A stretch of 64,000 bases of DNA, taken from the NCBI RefSeq assembly GCF_014805625.2, contig NW_023998415.1, forward strand, positions 10,512,411-10,576,410, read 5' to 3'. The notes beneath the pieces are model-generated. The model worked only from the letters and a program-made list of their open reading frames with translations, did no database searches and was not told where the DNA came from. Numbering within the stretch: the stretch's first letter is position 1; each line of letters begins with the position of its first letter. The position numbers and the translations under genes are program-made. The DNA is from Glossina fuscipes (taxonomy: Eukaryota; Arthropoda; Insecta; Diptera; Glossinidae). Positions 25,448 to 37,163 of the stretch are shown here, piece by piece.

Positions 25448-26369
25448 AATTAAAATTAAACCTTCATCAGTACGTATGAGTGCCTGTTAATTTAATTAAA
25501 ATCGTTGCGCCATATATCTGCGAATATAAAAATGTACGTGCGTGTATGCGATAAATAAAATCAAATTTGTATACACTCTTTAAACGGATGATATATGAAA
25601 ACCTATCCAGATACGTGCACAGATAAATGTGTGCTTGACTTTTGTTACTGTGAGACAATGAATAATGAATAAACAGTAAAAAAAACGGGATGGGAACAGC
25701 ATTCAAATTCAAATGAGAGTCAAAGTTTATGTAATAAATAACAGAAAAAAAAAAAAAAAAAAAAATTGTTAAAATAACGAAAAACGCAAATAAATAAAAC
25801 GAGGTGCAGCTATAGATACGATAGGTGATGGCAGAGAACGTGGGCGGAACTATGTTCATCTTGTTTTGTTGATTATATTGTTTCAAGGAAAACTAAATAT
25901 TAAAAATATTTATATTCATCTTTTTACAATTTTTTTATTGCAACTAAATGCAAAAATATATGAAAATGCATAACATAAATGTAGCACACATAAGAACGGC
26001 TTAAAACGATATCAATAGCACCCTACGAAGAGATCTTGCTTTTCATAGGATTGTTCATATCCATTATCTCCCTCGTTTGTCTTGCCATTAAATACTTTCA
26101 GATCGTTGAGTAATTCGACAAAATAAAAATCGAAATAATCAATCTATTAATATATTCGTGTTTACTAGCATCAGTCTAAAAATCAGAAAAATTTGCTCGC
26201 AAGTAATAAAACTGAAACAATTCAAGAGAAAAATCCAAAGTTTGCATAATTTTTCTTTTACTTTTTCTTTTTTTTTTTTTTATTATTATTATTAATCATT
26301 TATATCGGATGTTAATATAAAATTTGTCAAGGAAGTTTTGTCGCAAATACATTCTTAAAATAGATTAAT

Positions 26370-26530
26370 CTGCCTGAGTAGCAGAAGAGGCACGAGTCTC
26401 GACTGGCAATACTCAATGGTCGTGGGTTCAAATTTCAAGCCTTAGATGCTAATGCTTTAAGACTTTTAGTCTTAGAATTTATTCTCTGGCTAAATTTATA
26501 ACAATAATAATAATAATAATAATAATAAAA
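26370..26530 (+). mobile_element. tRNA-derived SINE-like copy with Pol III boxes
   Basis: An A-box-like TAGCAGAAGAGG (26379-26390) is followed by a good B box, GGGTTCAAATTTC (26424-26436). Then comes CCTTAGATGCTAATGCTTTAA, shared with the copy at 55621. The 3' end runs into an ATA repeat (about 26507-26529), a usual kind of SINE tail. Confidence 0.65.
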
Positions 26531-26559
26531 TATATTAATAAATTTCACTTTATTCCAGA

Positions 26560-27020
26560 CAAATAGGTGGGCGAGCAAACGAAAAGATTGCTAGATTGAT
26601 TAACTGCCAGATAATTGCCGTATGAATGGATGAGAAAACACTTAAATAGACAAAAAAAAAAAGAAGGCAGACTAGAAGACTATTTGCAAACTGAAAATTT
26701 AATGGCCACAGAAATAAATAGGTACCCAGACGAATTATCAGATCAAAACGATAATAAAAAAAAAAAAAACACAAGATTCGAATAAAAAATAAACAAACAG
26801 ACAGATAGGCAAATAGACGAAAAAGACAGACAGATGAGCGGGTTAATAGAAGGATAGATGAGTAAATGAGTGAGCGAGAAAATAGGCGGGAAAACAAAAT
26901 AATGATTAGCCGAATGGTCGACTGTGCAATCGGCCGACAATAATATATGTAATAGGCTAACAAACCCAAAAAAAAAAAAAAAAAAAAACTAAAAGGGAAA
27001 GGAAAAGAAGGACGAACAGT
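26560..27020 (-). repeat. Cryptically simple tetranucleotide tract (GACA/GATA-like on +)
   Basis: The plus strand is a patchwork of ACAGACAG, ATAGACGA, GATGAGCG, GATAGATG, GAGTGAGCG words with A runs. The minus-strand frame across it (26550-27023) is dominated by F, L, S, I and R from T-rich words, so I do not treat it as a gene. Confidence 0.55.
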
Positions 27021-27643
27021 CAATCAGTAAATAGATTAACATGCGCCCATACAGGTTGACTTATATACATGGACTTGAACTTGATTGACTTAACCGATAA
27101 AGAGGCAAATTCATGGCGGTCGTATCTAATAATTATATTGTAATACAAAACGCAAAATCTAAAATCCAAAGCAATATTTTATTTAACAATCAGTGTACGT
27201 TACGATATAACAATTCAAAGTTAGTGTAAAATATCAAGCTCGTAAATGTATGACTGTTAACGGTTACGACGATGCTTTAATTAAATTAACAACCAGGCAG
27301 ACGAAAGGGCTTAACTAAATCGCCTCGACTGTTTATGTTAATTATCAATTCATACAATTATACTTTGTATGGATTGTAAAGCATGTGGCATATAAGCGCT
27401 ACAAGCGCATTTAATAAACTCATTATATCCTCTACGATAACTATGCTATAGCTATAGTCAACAAAAACAACAAGAAAAGCCGCCTAAAAACCTAAATTAA
27501 TGATCACCATATAGACAGATGAATGCAAGTTTGTTTACGGCGTATAAATAAACCGCACATCTGCATAAAAAGTATTTTAAAAAAGGCCGTACGGAAAAAA
27601 GTCTTCAAAAGCATAATTTCTCAAACCATAAACCATGACTAAT

Positions 27644-27647
27644 GATA

Positions 27648-27690
<43 letters not shown>

Positions 27691-27763
27691 GTGTGTTGAC
27701 ATAAACGTTTATAATTGAATGTACGCATGTATGTATGTATGTATGTATATATGTATGTATGTA
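27644..27763 (+). repeat. TA microsatellite and ATGT tetranucleotide repeat
   Basis: A TA run (about 27644-27685) is separated by GTTGTGTGTG and unique sequence from about nine ATGT units with a TATA interruption (27727-27763). Confidence 0.9.
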
Positions 27764-28796
27764 TACATTTGCATTCGCATCAGTAATTTTCATAACTAAA
27801 ATATTTAATAATAATTTAGTTGATATTTACATTTTGAATGCATCATCAAATTCTTTATTGAGTTTATGGTCGCGCCAAAGCGGGTGTGGATTTAATTGTC
27901 AGCTTTATTTTAACCCTTTATTTGCCGTTTAGACAAAAAATTTAATGGCATTAAAATATATATAACATATATTTCTGCTTGTATCATCCATTGTCATTAA
28001 TTTTAATTGAATGTCTCTCTCTCTCTCTCTCTCTTATCATCATTTACTTTATATGAGTCTATGTCATGATCATATCGTGCCGTCTTGCCATAGACCTGCA
28101 AACATTCATTGCACTTGAATACATTGAATGCACATTCATTTCATTTCATTTCATTTTAATTCGCTTCAGTTAAATTCTGTTCATTTCAGTATATGCTGAA
28201 TTTATACATGTATAGTTAGTATTTACTTACATTCAAATGAAAATGTATTTAATTCTTAGATTTAGATGAAATCAAATTAATGAAAAAAAAAAAACAAGTT
28301 CATAGTATGCTCGTTATCTTTTTGTTTTTTTAACATTTGAAGCGAGTGGGCGAGCAAATAACAATGCTCGTTATCGAGAGGACATTCAGCTAGGATTTTA
28401 ATCGGATTCATTGTCAATGATTGCTAATGATTTTTACATAAGTCTTTATACATGATTTTCCCACAATGTATTGCAATTGCGTCCAAAGTTCAAACTTTTG
28501 TATATTATAACAAATGAGGGTTAATTGACTATTGGCATTTCATTTCATTTCCTCGCTATGGCTTGCACTTGTGCTTAGGTATTCAAAACTCTTCAACCAT
28601 AAACTTTTTCGGTAAACGTGAAAGACGTAATCACAATTTTTCAATAATCGATAATCGATTCCGTTAATTTCGCTTTGAAACGAGGTTTAAATTTGAAGTT
28701 AAGCGGATAAGTTATCCGATCCGTAAACCATAGAACTGTCAAAGATCAAATTAGTAACACGAGAGGAGTGTAAATTTCATTTGCTAATCAATATCT

Positions 28797-28905
28797 GGCT
28801 CAGTGCGGTAGACTATACCTTATAATTGCGATTAGTGTGTGGCCGTAGCTATTGCGAGTGCTTAGTCAGGTAAAAGCACAACACTCACCGATCGGGCACA
28901 CGTCT
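28797..28905 (+). mobile_element. SINE-like sequence, second family
   Basis: TGGCTCAGTGCGG (28797-28809) is a good Pol III A box. The following GTAGACTATA, GCGAGTGCTTAGTCAGG and AAAGCACAACACTCACCG align in order with 8195-8275. I see no convincing B box, so Pol III competence is doubtful. An AT-rich tail is not defined. Confidence 0.5.
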
Positions 28906-29724
28906 TTTCAGCTGCAATTATGCGCTATCTTCATCTTTTTACGATTTCTACTCCCCTATGATCATCAACCAAACAGTCGACGGGGTATTCATTATATAAT
29001 GCATAGAATCTTTTTTTTTTTTTTTTTTTAGTGCCACTAGTCAATCAGCATATATATCCCGTGCGCATAGACACGATCATGATCAGGAACGATTTAAGTA
29101 AGTCAATTGACTTACTTGGTTAGTTTAAACACGTTGCAATTCCTTCCACGAGCTTAAAGTTGTTCAAAACGCAGATCAAGTTTGAAAATAAAAAGGAAAA
29201 AAATCGCTTAACCTGTTTTAACAAGTATAGCGCCTATCTTAACCACGAAAATCTTTAACTGACTAATCAAAGCTTTTTCTTAGGGGAAAAAAAGCTCGAT
29301 TGAAATAAACTTTATGACTTGATCTTCTAAAGAAAGGGCAGAGCGAAAATTTCAAATCTGATCACAGTATATAATATAATAAGCCATTCACATAGAAATC
29401 GAATTTTAATCAAAATGATCGTCAGCTTAGAATTTCAAGTAGTTGCTCTTTTCAAACTACTTCCAAACTAATTAACCACCTAACTAGATAGTGTCATAGA
29501 TTGAATAACAAAAGCTTTCCATTATATTATATGGCATCAATCTTCAAGGAAGCCTTCATCAACGTAACCAAAGAAAAGCACGACGGAACTTTAAAAACTT
29601 TTGCTGAACAAAAGTAACAGTTACACAATCAATAGCTGCATATAATTAAATCAAAATTTCAGATTGGATAGATGGTCTTCTTCTTCTTTATTTTCATATA
29701 AAATCCTATAAACTCACATGTACA

Positions 29725-29917
29725 GATTTGTAGCATGGGTTTAACGTGGGTTCCTGCGATGATGGCTTAACCCCACGCCACTTTAAGCGTAATACACGCC
29801 CTCTGGCGAGTTAAACAATCCCCACAGAATAGGGACCTAAGCAACACCAGAGTCCAGAACAGTTTATTGCGTATGGATCAATAAACTTCACTCTGGTCAG
29901 TGATGAGGCCTAACTGC
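29725..29917. mobile_element. Unrecognised 193-bp insertion with 14-bp target duplication
   Basis: AACTCACATGTACA occurs at 29711-29724 and again, identical, at 29918-29931. Between them lies a block clearly richer in G and C than its surroundings (for example GGCTTAACCCCACGCCAC, CACGCCCTCTGGCGAG). A perfect 14-bp direct repeat around a foreign-looking segment is typical of target-primed insertion by LINE machinery, so this may be a SINE or a retrotransposed RNA. There is no A tail. Neither strand shows a convincing A/B box pair. I do not recognise the sequence. Confidence 0.65.
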
Positions 29918-29965
29918 AACTCACATGTACAATAAATTTTTCTGCAATTTTAATATTATTAGCAG

Positions 29966-30011
29966 TATCATCATTATCATCATCATCATCATCATCGTGA
30001 TCATCATCATG
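29966..30011 (+). repeat. ATC trinucleotide repeat
   Basis: TCATCATTATCATC then (ATC)n with GTG interruptions. Confidence 0.9.
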
Positions 30012-31072
30012 ATCACATTTGACAAGGACTGTATATTTGGTTGGTGAGAAAGGTGTGCGTACGTATATGTGTATGTTAAATGAAACATTTGAATTTAAAG
30101 ATGTTTGACGTGTTCCTCAACAGTCGAATGCTGAATGACGGCTTCCTTTGCAATTGCAAAGTAGTTAGAAATGAATTACTGCCCAACGTGGATTGCGCAC
30201 AATATCATTGCCGGCCCGATTGACGATCTTTTTTGAAAGTGAAATTTCTGAAAAGATATTCGCCAGTACGTTGCTCGTATCGTTGGAATGAAACGGAACG
30301 AAATAGAAAGCAGCGAAGCAAAATTGAACAGAACGGAATAGAATGGAAATAATTGAACGTATGCGGAATCAAGCGCTTACATCATTCCAGGTACTTATGT
30401 ACTTATTCCAGGTACTTACAACACTTTCAAGTTCCTGATGCAATTTTCGTTCGTCGACGAACTAGCGGGATTCGCCAAAATAATCGTAAAAATTTACAAT
30501 AATCATCTATATAACGCATATATAGACGCAAGTATGTAGATATATACAAACACGCATCTACACGGTGAAACGATATATTTAAATACGTGTACGTAAATGT
30601 ATGTTAATTTTATGTACAAAAACAAACAAAAGTATACGTATGTATACTATATATATATATATGTATATATGCATATAATAATAATAATAATAAAATATCC
30701 AGAAATAGTAAAGTTTAATCCGTTTATTATAATTTTTTTTAGTAAACTATTAAGCTAAAGTCGACGCTCCTAGCGCTCCCGAACGAACAACTAGCCAATC
30801 CTTGCTTAAATACATAACTGTACACGACAATTTTATATGCTCACGTGTCATGTTTGTAAATGCATATTTTAGTCATCAAGTGTTATGCATGTTTGCGAAC
30901 ATTGCATCCATTGGAATACATTTATGCATGTATTCGCTTACTTAAGCATTTACATGAAACTCTGTTTTAATTTAAACAAATATGCGACCTATTGTACAAT
31001 ACTTGGACATTATCAACAACAAAAGTATAAACAAATACAGTAATAAAAAAAAAACAATCACAACAAAAAAAT

Positions 31073-32509
31073 AACAAGTAAGAGAATTAAATTCGGTCAA
31101 GACCGAATCATTGATACCCGTTGATCACCGTTACCCTAAAAAAGACAAAATAAGTAAAAGAACAAAAATTTTCATGCTCTATAACATGAAGTGTGGGCGC
31201 AGCTGATTTTTTTCTATTTTCAAAATGAAAGCTTTTTTGTCGTATAGACATGTGGGCATTGGAGGCATTGTGTCCCTTGAAAAAATCTAGATCAATTTCA
31301 AATTCTTTTGGAAATTTGTAGGCGATTTTCTCCACTTTCGCTAACGGGCCAATGTTTACCAAAAACACTACAAAGTTGCGCAAACAGACGAATGCACAGA
31401 CGAACAGGTGGACATGTTTAGGTACGTTCCAAATATGAAATTGGCCAAGACTTTGTACACTTGATGGGGTTATTGAAGCTTGCTTCTGCGCGTTATAAAG
31501 GTATTGGAAAAACAATAGGCGTCATTCATTTTTTTTTCATTTTTCTGCACAAACGCTACAGCATGGCCCATAGATTAAGTGTTCAATTTTTTGCACATTT
31601 ATTTGCCATAGTTTATGAGTAATGAGCAAAAAATCCATTTTTCATTCCTTTTAGAAAACATAGTTGGTTTGTTGGTTTGTTAAAACGTTTGCACCACCCA
31701 CAAGGAAGCATTAGAGACCCAAGCAAATATTATATATTCTTGATCAGTATCAATATGTAAATCGGCTTAAGTATGTTTGTGTGTCCGCCTGTCTAATATT
31801 TGTTGTAAATATTCTCTTGGCCGCAAAAATAAAGCGCATCGACATCAAATTTGACACAACCGTTGGAAATTCTTACACGCACGTTGGAAATGAAAATCAG
31901 CCAATTCGGTCGAAAAAACGTACACCTACAGTGCTACGTGAAGTAAGAACACCTTAGGTTTTTAATCATTACTCATAACCTAGAGCGGATAAATGAACGG
32001 TTATTCTATGGATGTTGTCGTAGTACCTGTACAAAAATAGAAAAAAATTGACCACGCCTACCCAATATTAAAGTTTAACTATTTTCCAATACCTTGAAAA
32101 CGTAGAAGAACCAACTTCTAAAATATCACAAAGTATATAAATTCTTGGCTAATTTCAAATTTGGAATGCACCTAAACATGTCCGTCTGTGAGTTATGCGC
32201 CTGTGTACCTGCTCAACTTTATAGTATTTGTGGTAAACATTCTCCCATTAGCGAAAATGAAGATATCTCCTACAAATTTGCAAAAGAATTTGGAAGGGAC
32301 TTAAACTTTTCGAAGAACGTGGGCCTACGATGCCCACGTACGTATGCGACAAAACTTTTATTTTGAAAGTAGAAAAAAAAAATGGCCGCACCCACTCCAG
32401 ATTAGAGAGCATGAAAATTGAGTTCTTCTATCTTTTTTGTCTTTTTTTAGGATAACGGTGATGGGTATAAAAGATCCGGCCACGATCGTATATAATTTTC
32501 TTACTTGTT
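31073..32509. mobile_element. Two Helentron-like family 1 copies joined head to head (inverted)
   Basis: The left copy (31073-31640) is on the minus strand. It opens AACAAGTAAG, carries a perfect 8-bp hairpin ATTCGGTC-AA-GACCGAAT (31091-31108), and reads back to a point equivalent to about 24730 in the complete copy, so it lacks its first ~320 bp. The right copy (about 31690-32509) is on the plus strand. It contains TATATATTCTTGATCAGTATC (31732-31752), TGACCACGCCTACCC (32051) and GGTGATGGGTATAAAA (32457-32472), and ends CTTACTTGTT. The two outer ends are therefore inverted copies of one another. The 135-residue minus frame at 31108-31515 and the frame at 32145-32366 lie in equivalent repeat sequence and are not genes. 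Confidence 0.75.
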
Positions 32510-32536
32510 ATTTTTTGATTTTTTTTTTTTTTTTTG

Positions 32537-32640
32537 GTGAGTTCAAAGCTCAAGGCGATAGCCTCAGATACTAGGGCTTTACATCTTTCGACTTTGAATT
32601 TATTTCTCTGATTAACTTAAAATTAACTTTAACCTCATTC
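32537..32640 (+). mobile_element. SINE-like 3' fragment
   Basis: GTGAGTTCAAAGCTC (B-box-like) is followed by GCCTCAGATACTAGGGCTTTA, then GAATTTATTTCTCTGATTAA. This is the same order as the 3' half of 26370-26530 and 55621-55800. It lies about 28 bp after the end of the family 1 element. Confidence 0.45.
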
Positions 32641-33186
32641 ACTAATTGAATTTTAACTCGCAAAAGGGAATTTGATCGCTTCATTTGAGCCAAGACATGG
32701 TGGCCATATGCTCCATGACTGTTGCGTCCCGATGAAGAACAATCAACTGCATTTTACATTAAATAATTTCTCCCCATAAATAGCAAAACTGCATTTAGTT
32801 CACATAAGTCTATATGCGATTTTTGCAAATGACTTCATCCTTGTTCTTAAGGATAATTTAACAAATAGAAAAGCAAATAAATAAATTGAGCATTATCGGA
32901 ATGCTGTTATCTCCTTTAAATGCGTGTGTGTATGTGTGTGTGTGTGTGCGTGTAAGTGCAAAAGGAAAATGAATATTAAATCCAAAGTTTTTCATAATTC
33001 AAAGGGTGCTCCAAAATTAATTGATATTTGAATTTTTCGATAAATTTCATAAAAATTTGCTTTTTCTACAAAGTCATCAAAAAAGTGATAAGTATGTCAT
33101 TTAACATTTTATGGACAAAGTCCTATCTTTACTATTTGTCTGCGCATTCTGCTTGCAACCAACAATCGACCTTTGTTTTGATCTTA

Positions 33187-33411
33187 CAAGGAAAATAGCC
33201 AGCAAACATAACCTAGCTTTTCTTTAAACCTAAGGTCCAGCTTGTTCTCTACTATCAATGGATATGTACGGGATACTGTAATTTCTGCCAAAGTATGGCA
33301 AAGCTGGATATAGTTATGATCTTCATATATATCTTTATGAGCTTTATATAAACCGGCAAAGTTAGTTAAGGACCATATGCTTGCTACATATGCCTGACAT
33401 TCACTAAAAAG
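33187..33411 (-). other. Unrecognised 75-codon open stretch without a start codon
   Basis: On the minus strand this is open between TAG (33412-33414) and TAA (33184-33186). It has well-mixed amino acid use, e.g. IWSLTNFAGLYKAHKDIYED and LCHTLAEITVSRTYP, unlike the F/K/I-dominated chance frames around it. It could be an exon or a decayed mobile-element protein; I recognise neither. A possible donor (CTTAG then GTTTAA, near 33220) lies inside. Function unknown. Confidence 0.25.
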
Positions 33412-35846
33412 CTATTAAAACTCTTAATCAGTCCTTTCTATAAATTCACTACTCTCTAGTGTCTTGCACCGATACCGGCATATGGATGCTTAATTTGATG
33501 ACGGGTATAAGGCCTAAATATGAAGCGATAGATGGCGGCCCCTTGTAAGCAGAATATTCTTCCATTTCCACTTAGACAGTCCTGCTACGCGTGGAATGTC
33601 AAAATGAGAAAAGGACTATGATCCATTGCCTTTTCCATCGATAAGATTACACTTATCTAATACGCAATACCGTCGCGATTTCGGGTTAAACACACAACCA
33701 CCGTGCAATTTCCACTACCACCGTAAATAGCCAGCCGCAGCTGCCAAGACTGGGTCGCTCTTTCAAACATATATTCTGAAAGCAGTGAAACCGCGTCACT
33801 TTAGCAGTCACCTGACCACCATCCGTCGTTTCCGTACTTCAAACTAAATTGCTTTTCAGCAATCGACAGTACGCAGAGTATACGCAGCGTTTTTGCTTCT
33901 CTGCTGCCAAGGAAAAGTATGGAGGCACTAATTTTATTATTCAAAGAATTTCACACAACAAGGAAGGCAAGGTTGAAGCCTTTTAAAACTTGGATCTTCG
34001 TAGTAGCCAGCTGAAGCGAAAATAAGTCTGAAAGTAAACATCTTCCTATACACGAGAAGATTACTCTATGAAAAATTTGCAGCACCAAAGTTCAAATGGA
34101 ATTATATTCAATTGACGCCAACCAATTTTTCTCCATCCAGTTCATGTCACAAGCGGTCTATCTTTAGCTTCACTAAGCTTGCTATAAAGCCATCATCTAG
34201 TGGAAAAATTTTGATTTGTTTACGTGTACATCTTTTTGAAGATTTTTCAAAATATCTCAAGCTGACGTAACTGCCAGGATATTTCGACAAAGTTTTAATG
34301 AATTTCTTCTATACAGTTAATTGTTCGCTTTGCCTGCCTTTAAGGTGGATAATGTTCTTTTAAGAAAAAAAAAGAAAAAAAACCAAAGAAAATAATTTGA
34401 CAAAATCAAGTCTTGTGATGGCTAGGACCAATATAGAGCATTAAATTTTTCTTGAACTTTGCTGCTGCATAATTTTGATTCAATATCGTATCCATAATTT
34501 TAGAGCATAGAGAATAGCTTAAAATCCTCTTATATATATATGGTAATGAAATACACATGACATATCGTTTCATTTTGGAACACCGGATATGTAAACAAAT
34601 TTTCTATGAACGAGTATATAAGCATTTTTCTATCTGCCTGTATGTGTGTGTGAGTTTACAAATCCTGAAACCTAATGCTACACAACCTCCTATAAATTTA
34701 TTTCATTTTTGCGGTTATACTATTATGTATATATATATATATATATATATGTATATACGTGTGTGTAGATTATTTTTGCACTTTATTTAAAAACTCGGAA
34801 AGATGATGCTGTAGCAATAATGATTATTGTTATGATTATGTTATTATGCATAAAGAGTACGTTCTTGTACTCCCTTAGAGATATGTATCCTAATGTTTTG
34901 TACATATACGCACACATGCATACATAGATAAATCAAACAAAAAGCAACACAGTTACCAAGTAAAAGTTGAAGAAGACAAACGAAGAATGATTTATGTTTC
35001 AATTCATTTGTACTTCTCTCCTACTCTTTTTGCAATGAAAGAAAATGGAACAAATAAGACAGGAAGAGATAATAATTTCTTCTTTATATTTATTTATTTT
35101 CTTTTCTTTTTTTTTTTCATTTCTCGTCGTTTTATACTCAAGTGAATTCAAACATATGAACAAATATACGTTACACTGAACTTGACTTGAGAACATGTGA
35201 ATGAAAATCTATATGAAAATGAAGTTATATGAGTGCATGTTTGTTAAAGAGTTTTTCCTGAAAATCGGATTTCGGTTTTTGTGGTTAAATTAAAATGAAA
35301 AAAACAAGAAAAAAAAAAAACATGAACGAAAAAACAAAATGAAAAGAAATTGTCGTGATAACTACATCATCCAAGACCGACGTAAAAAAGAGAGAGAGAT
35401 TTGTAATCAGCAGCTATCAAAATGCTATTATTTCGTATCTTATGTCGTATCGGATTTAAAGCTTGCACAAAAGTAATTTGATCGGCAAAGTCTTCCATAA
35501 GTCTCTTTGCCCTCCCTTTACTGAAATTTCTTGCGGGTTTTTTTTCTTTTTTCAAGCCTACCCACAACGTTGGCTACTGTTTCGTCTCATTCTCGATGTA
35601 CAAATATATGTAATATGAATGACTAATTTTTTAAAATAATTTTAAGTTTTGAAAAGCGAAACTCATCATTTGATTTTAGATCAATTTATTTTATAGGGCT
35701 TACAAAAAATGTTAAAAGCACCTCCAGAGAGATGTCGATCAAAGCGAATAGTAATTAGAATGCACGACGGTGAAATTTGTAAGAGTTGATGCTAACTTGT
35801 GGCCTTGGCGTTAAAAAGATCGCTTAAAGCCACAAGAATAGTATAT

Positions 35847-35871
35847 AGTAGTAGTAGTAGTAGTAGTAGTA
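35847..35871 (+). repeat. GTA trinucleotide repeat
   Basis: About eight AGT/GTA units. Confidence 0.9.
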
Positions 35872-37143
35872 AAAACTCAATATTGCAGACATAATTTTAT
35901 AGCCATTACGGGCATATCACACTTTAAACGCATTTTATTCGAAACTATGTTTATCGAGGTAACCGCACCATTGACGGTTTAGATTTTCATCCGAAAGTTG
36001 ATAGTAAGAATTGTAGGCGTGTTTCGATTAATTTAAATTAAAATTTCCTCGATTTTATTTTTCAAAAAAAAAAAAAAAAAAAAAAACAACAGAAAAAATA
36101 TATACCAAAGTGATATCGTCGTGAACGAATGATTACACAAGATTTTCAATCTTATTTTGTTGCGTTAGGTGTAAAATCGCAACTTAAAGAGTTACGGAAA
36201 AAGGACGGAGGTCTTTAGAACACAAAGCATTGTATAATAATCATAAATATATACATATTCTCTAATTCATCACAATATTCACGTTAGTAGTCGCATTTAT
36301 ATCTATATCGTGTATTTATAAATTCTTATTTATTTATGTATATTTAAAAATTTTATTTGCGTTCAATCAAATGACTTGTCATCAAACGTCATCATACAAA
36401 CCAAAAAAAAAAAAAAAAAAAAAAAAAAACCGGTTTTTTTTTTTTTTACATAAAAAGGTGTCTTCAAGCAAATTCAAAAAGAACTATGCATCATTCATTT
36501 ATAGAATGCCACCGGTGCACAAACATTTTACGTATTGCTTATGGAAGCAAGTAAATTTTCGCTCTAACTTGCCAAGAGTTGATTTGTGGAAAAGTAGAAA
36601 GAATATTTCACTGGTAGTAATTAATAGTCTTCAAGCATTTGGTTCTAGTATCGATTAAAAATAACGCGTTTATCGATTCTATTTTGACATAATTGCATGA
36701 TTAGAATCGTTGGACCAAACCTTAGCATTGATTAAATCACTATATTAATTGCAATTGTTAAAACTCTTAGAGTATGAGTAATATATTGAAGCCTGATCTT
36801 ATATATTAAAATGATGGAAAGTTTCTACGAATATTTTTTGCATATGTTATATTATCAATACCTGTTAAGAGCACATAGAATGCATAAACATTGATTTAAA
36901 TATAAATTAAAATTTATTCCCTAGTCAAGTGAAATGTATGAAGATGAAATGTTATTGCAGCGTTTTCTTCTTAAATAAATACATAAATAAGAGGAGCTAT
37001 AGCAACAGGAGCAGCAACGGAGCGACAATAACGTAACTTTGAAAATTTCAAATTTCAAAAGTTATTATAAACTTTGCATATTCACAAATGCACAGTAGCA
37101 TAAACACAATATACGCAAACGTGCAAGTACACATATAGCAGGC

Positions 37144-37163
37144 ACACACACACACACACACAC
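37144..37163 (+). repeat. CA microsatellite
   Basis: Ten or so CA units. Nearby are a TA run at about 37628-37649 and a GT run at about 37893-37920. Confidence 0.9.

Noticed and set aside
26424..26436. GGGTTCAAATTTC as the T-arm of a real tRNA gene
   Set aside because: No acceptor stem or anticodon arm can be built around it, and related copies occur elsewhere, so it is a SINE-like head.
26550..27023. 157-codon minus-strand frame with hydrophobic, membrane-like composition
   Set aside because: The composition follows from T-rich low-complexity sequence with several A/T runs, and there is no motif or consistent start context.
31108..31515. 135-codon minus-strand frame similar to frames at 24887-25105 and 32145-32366
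   Set aside because: Similarity is due to the shared Helentron-like repeat. The frame is not kept open in all copies and carries no Rep, helicase or other motif.
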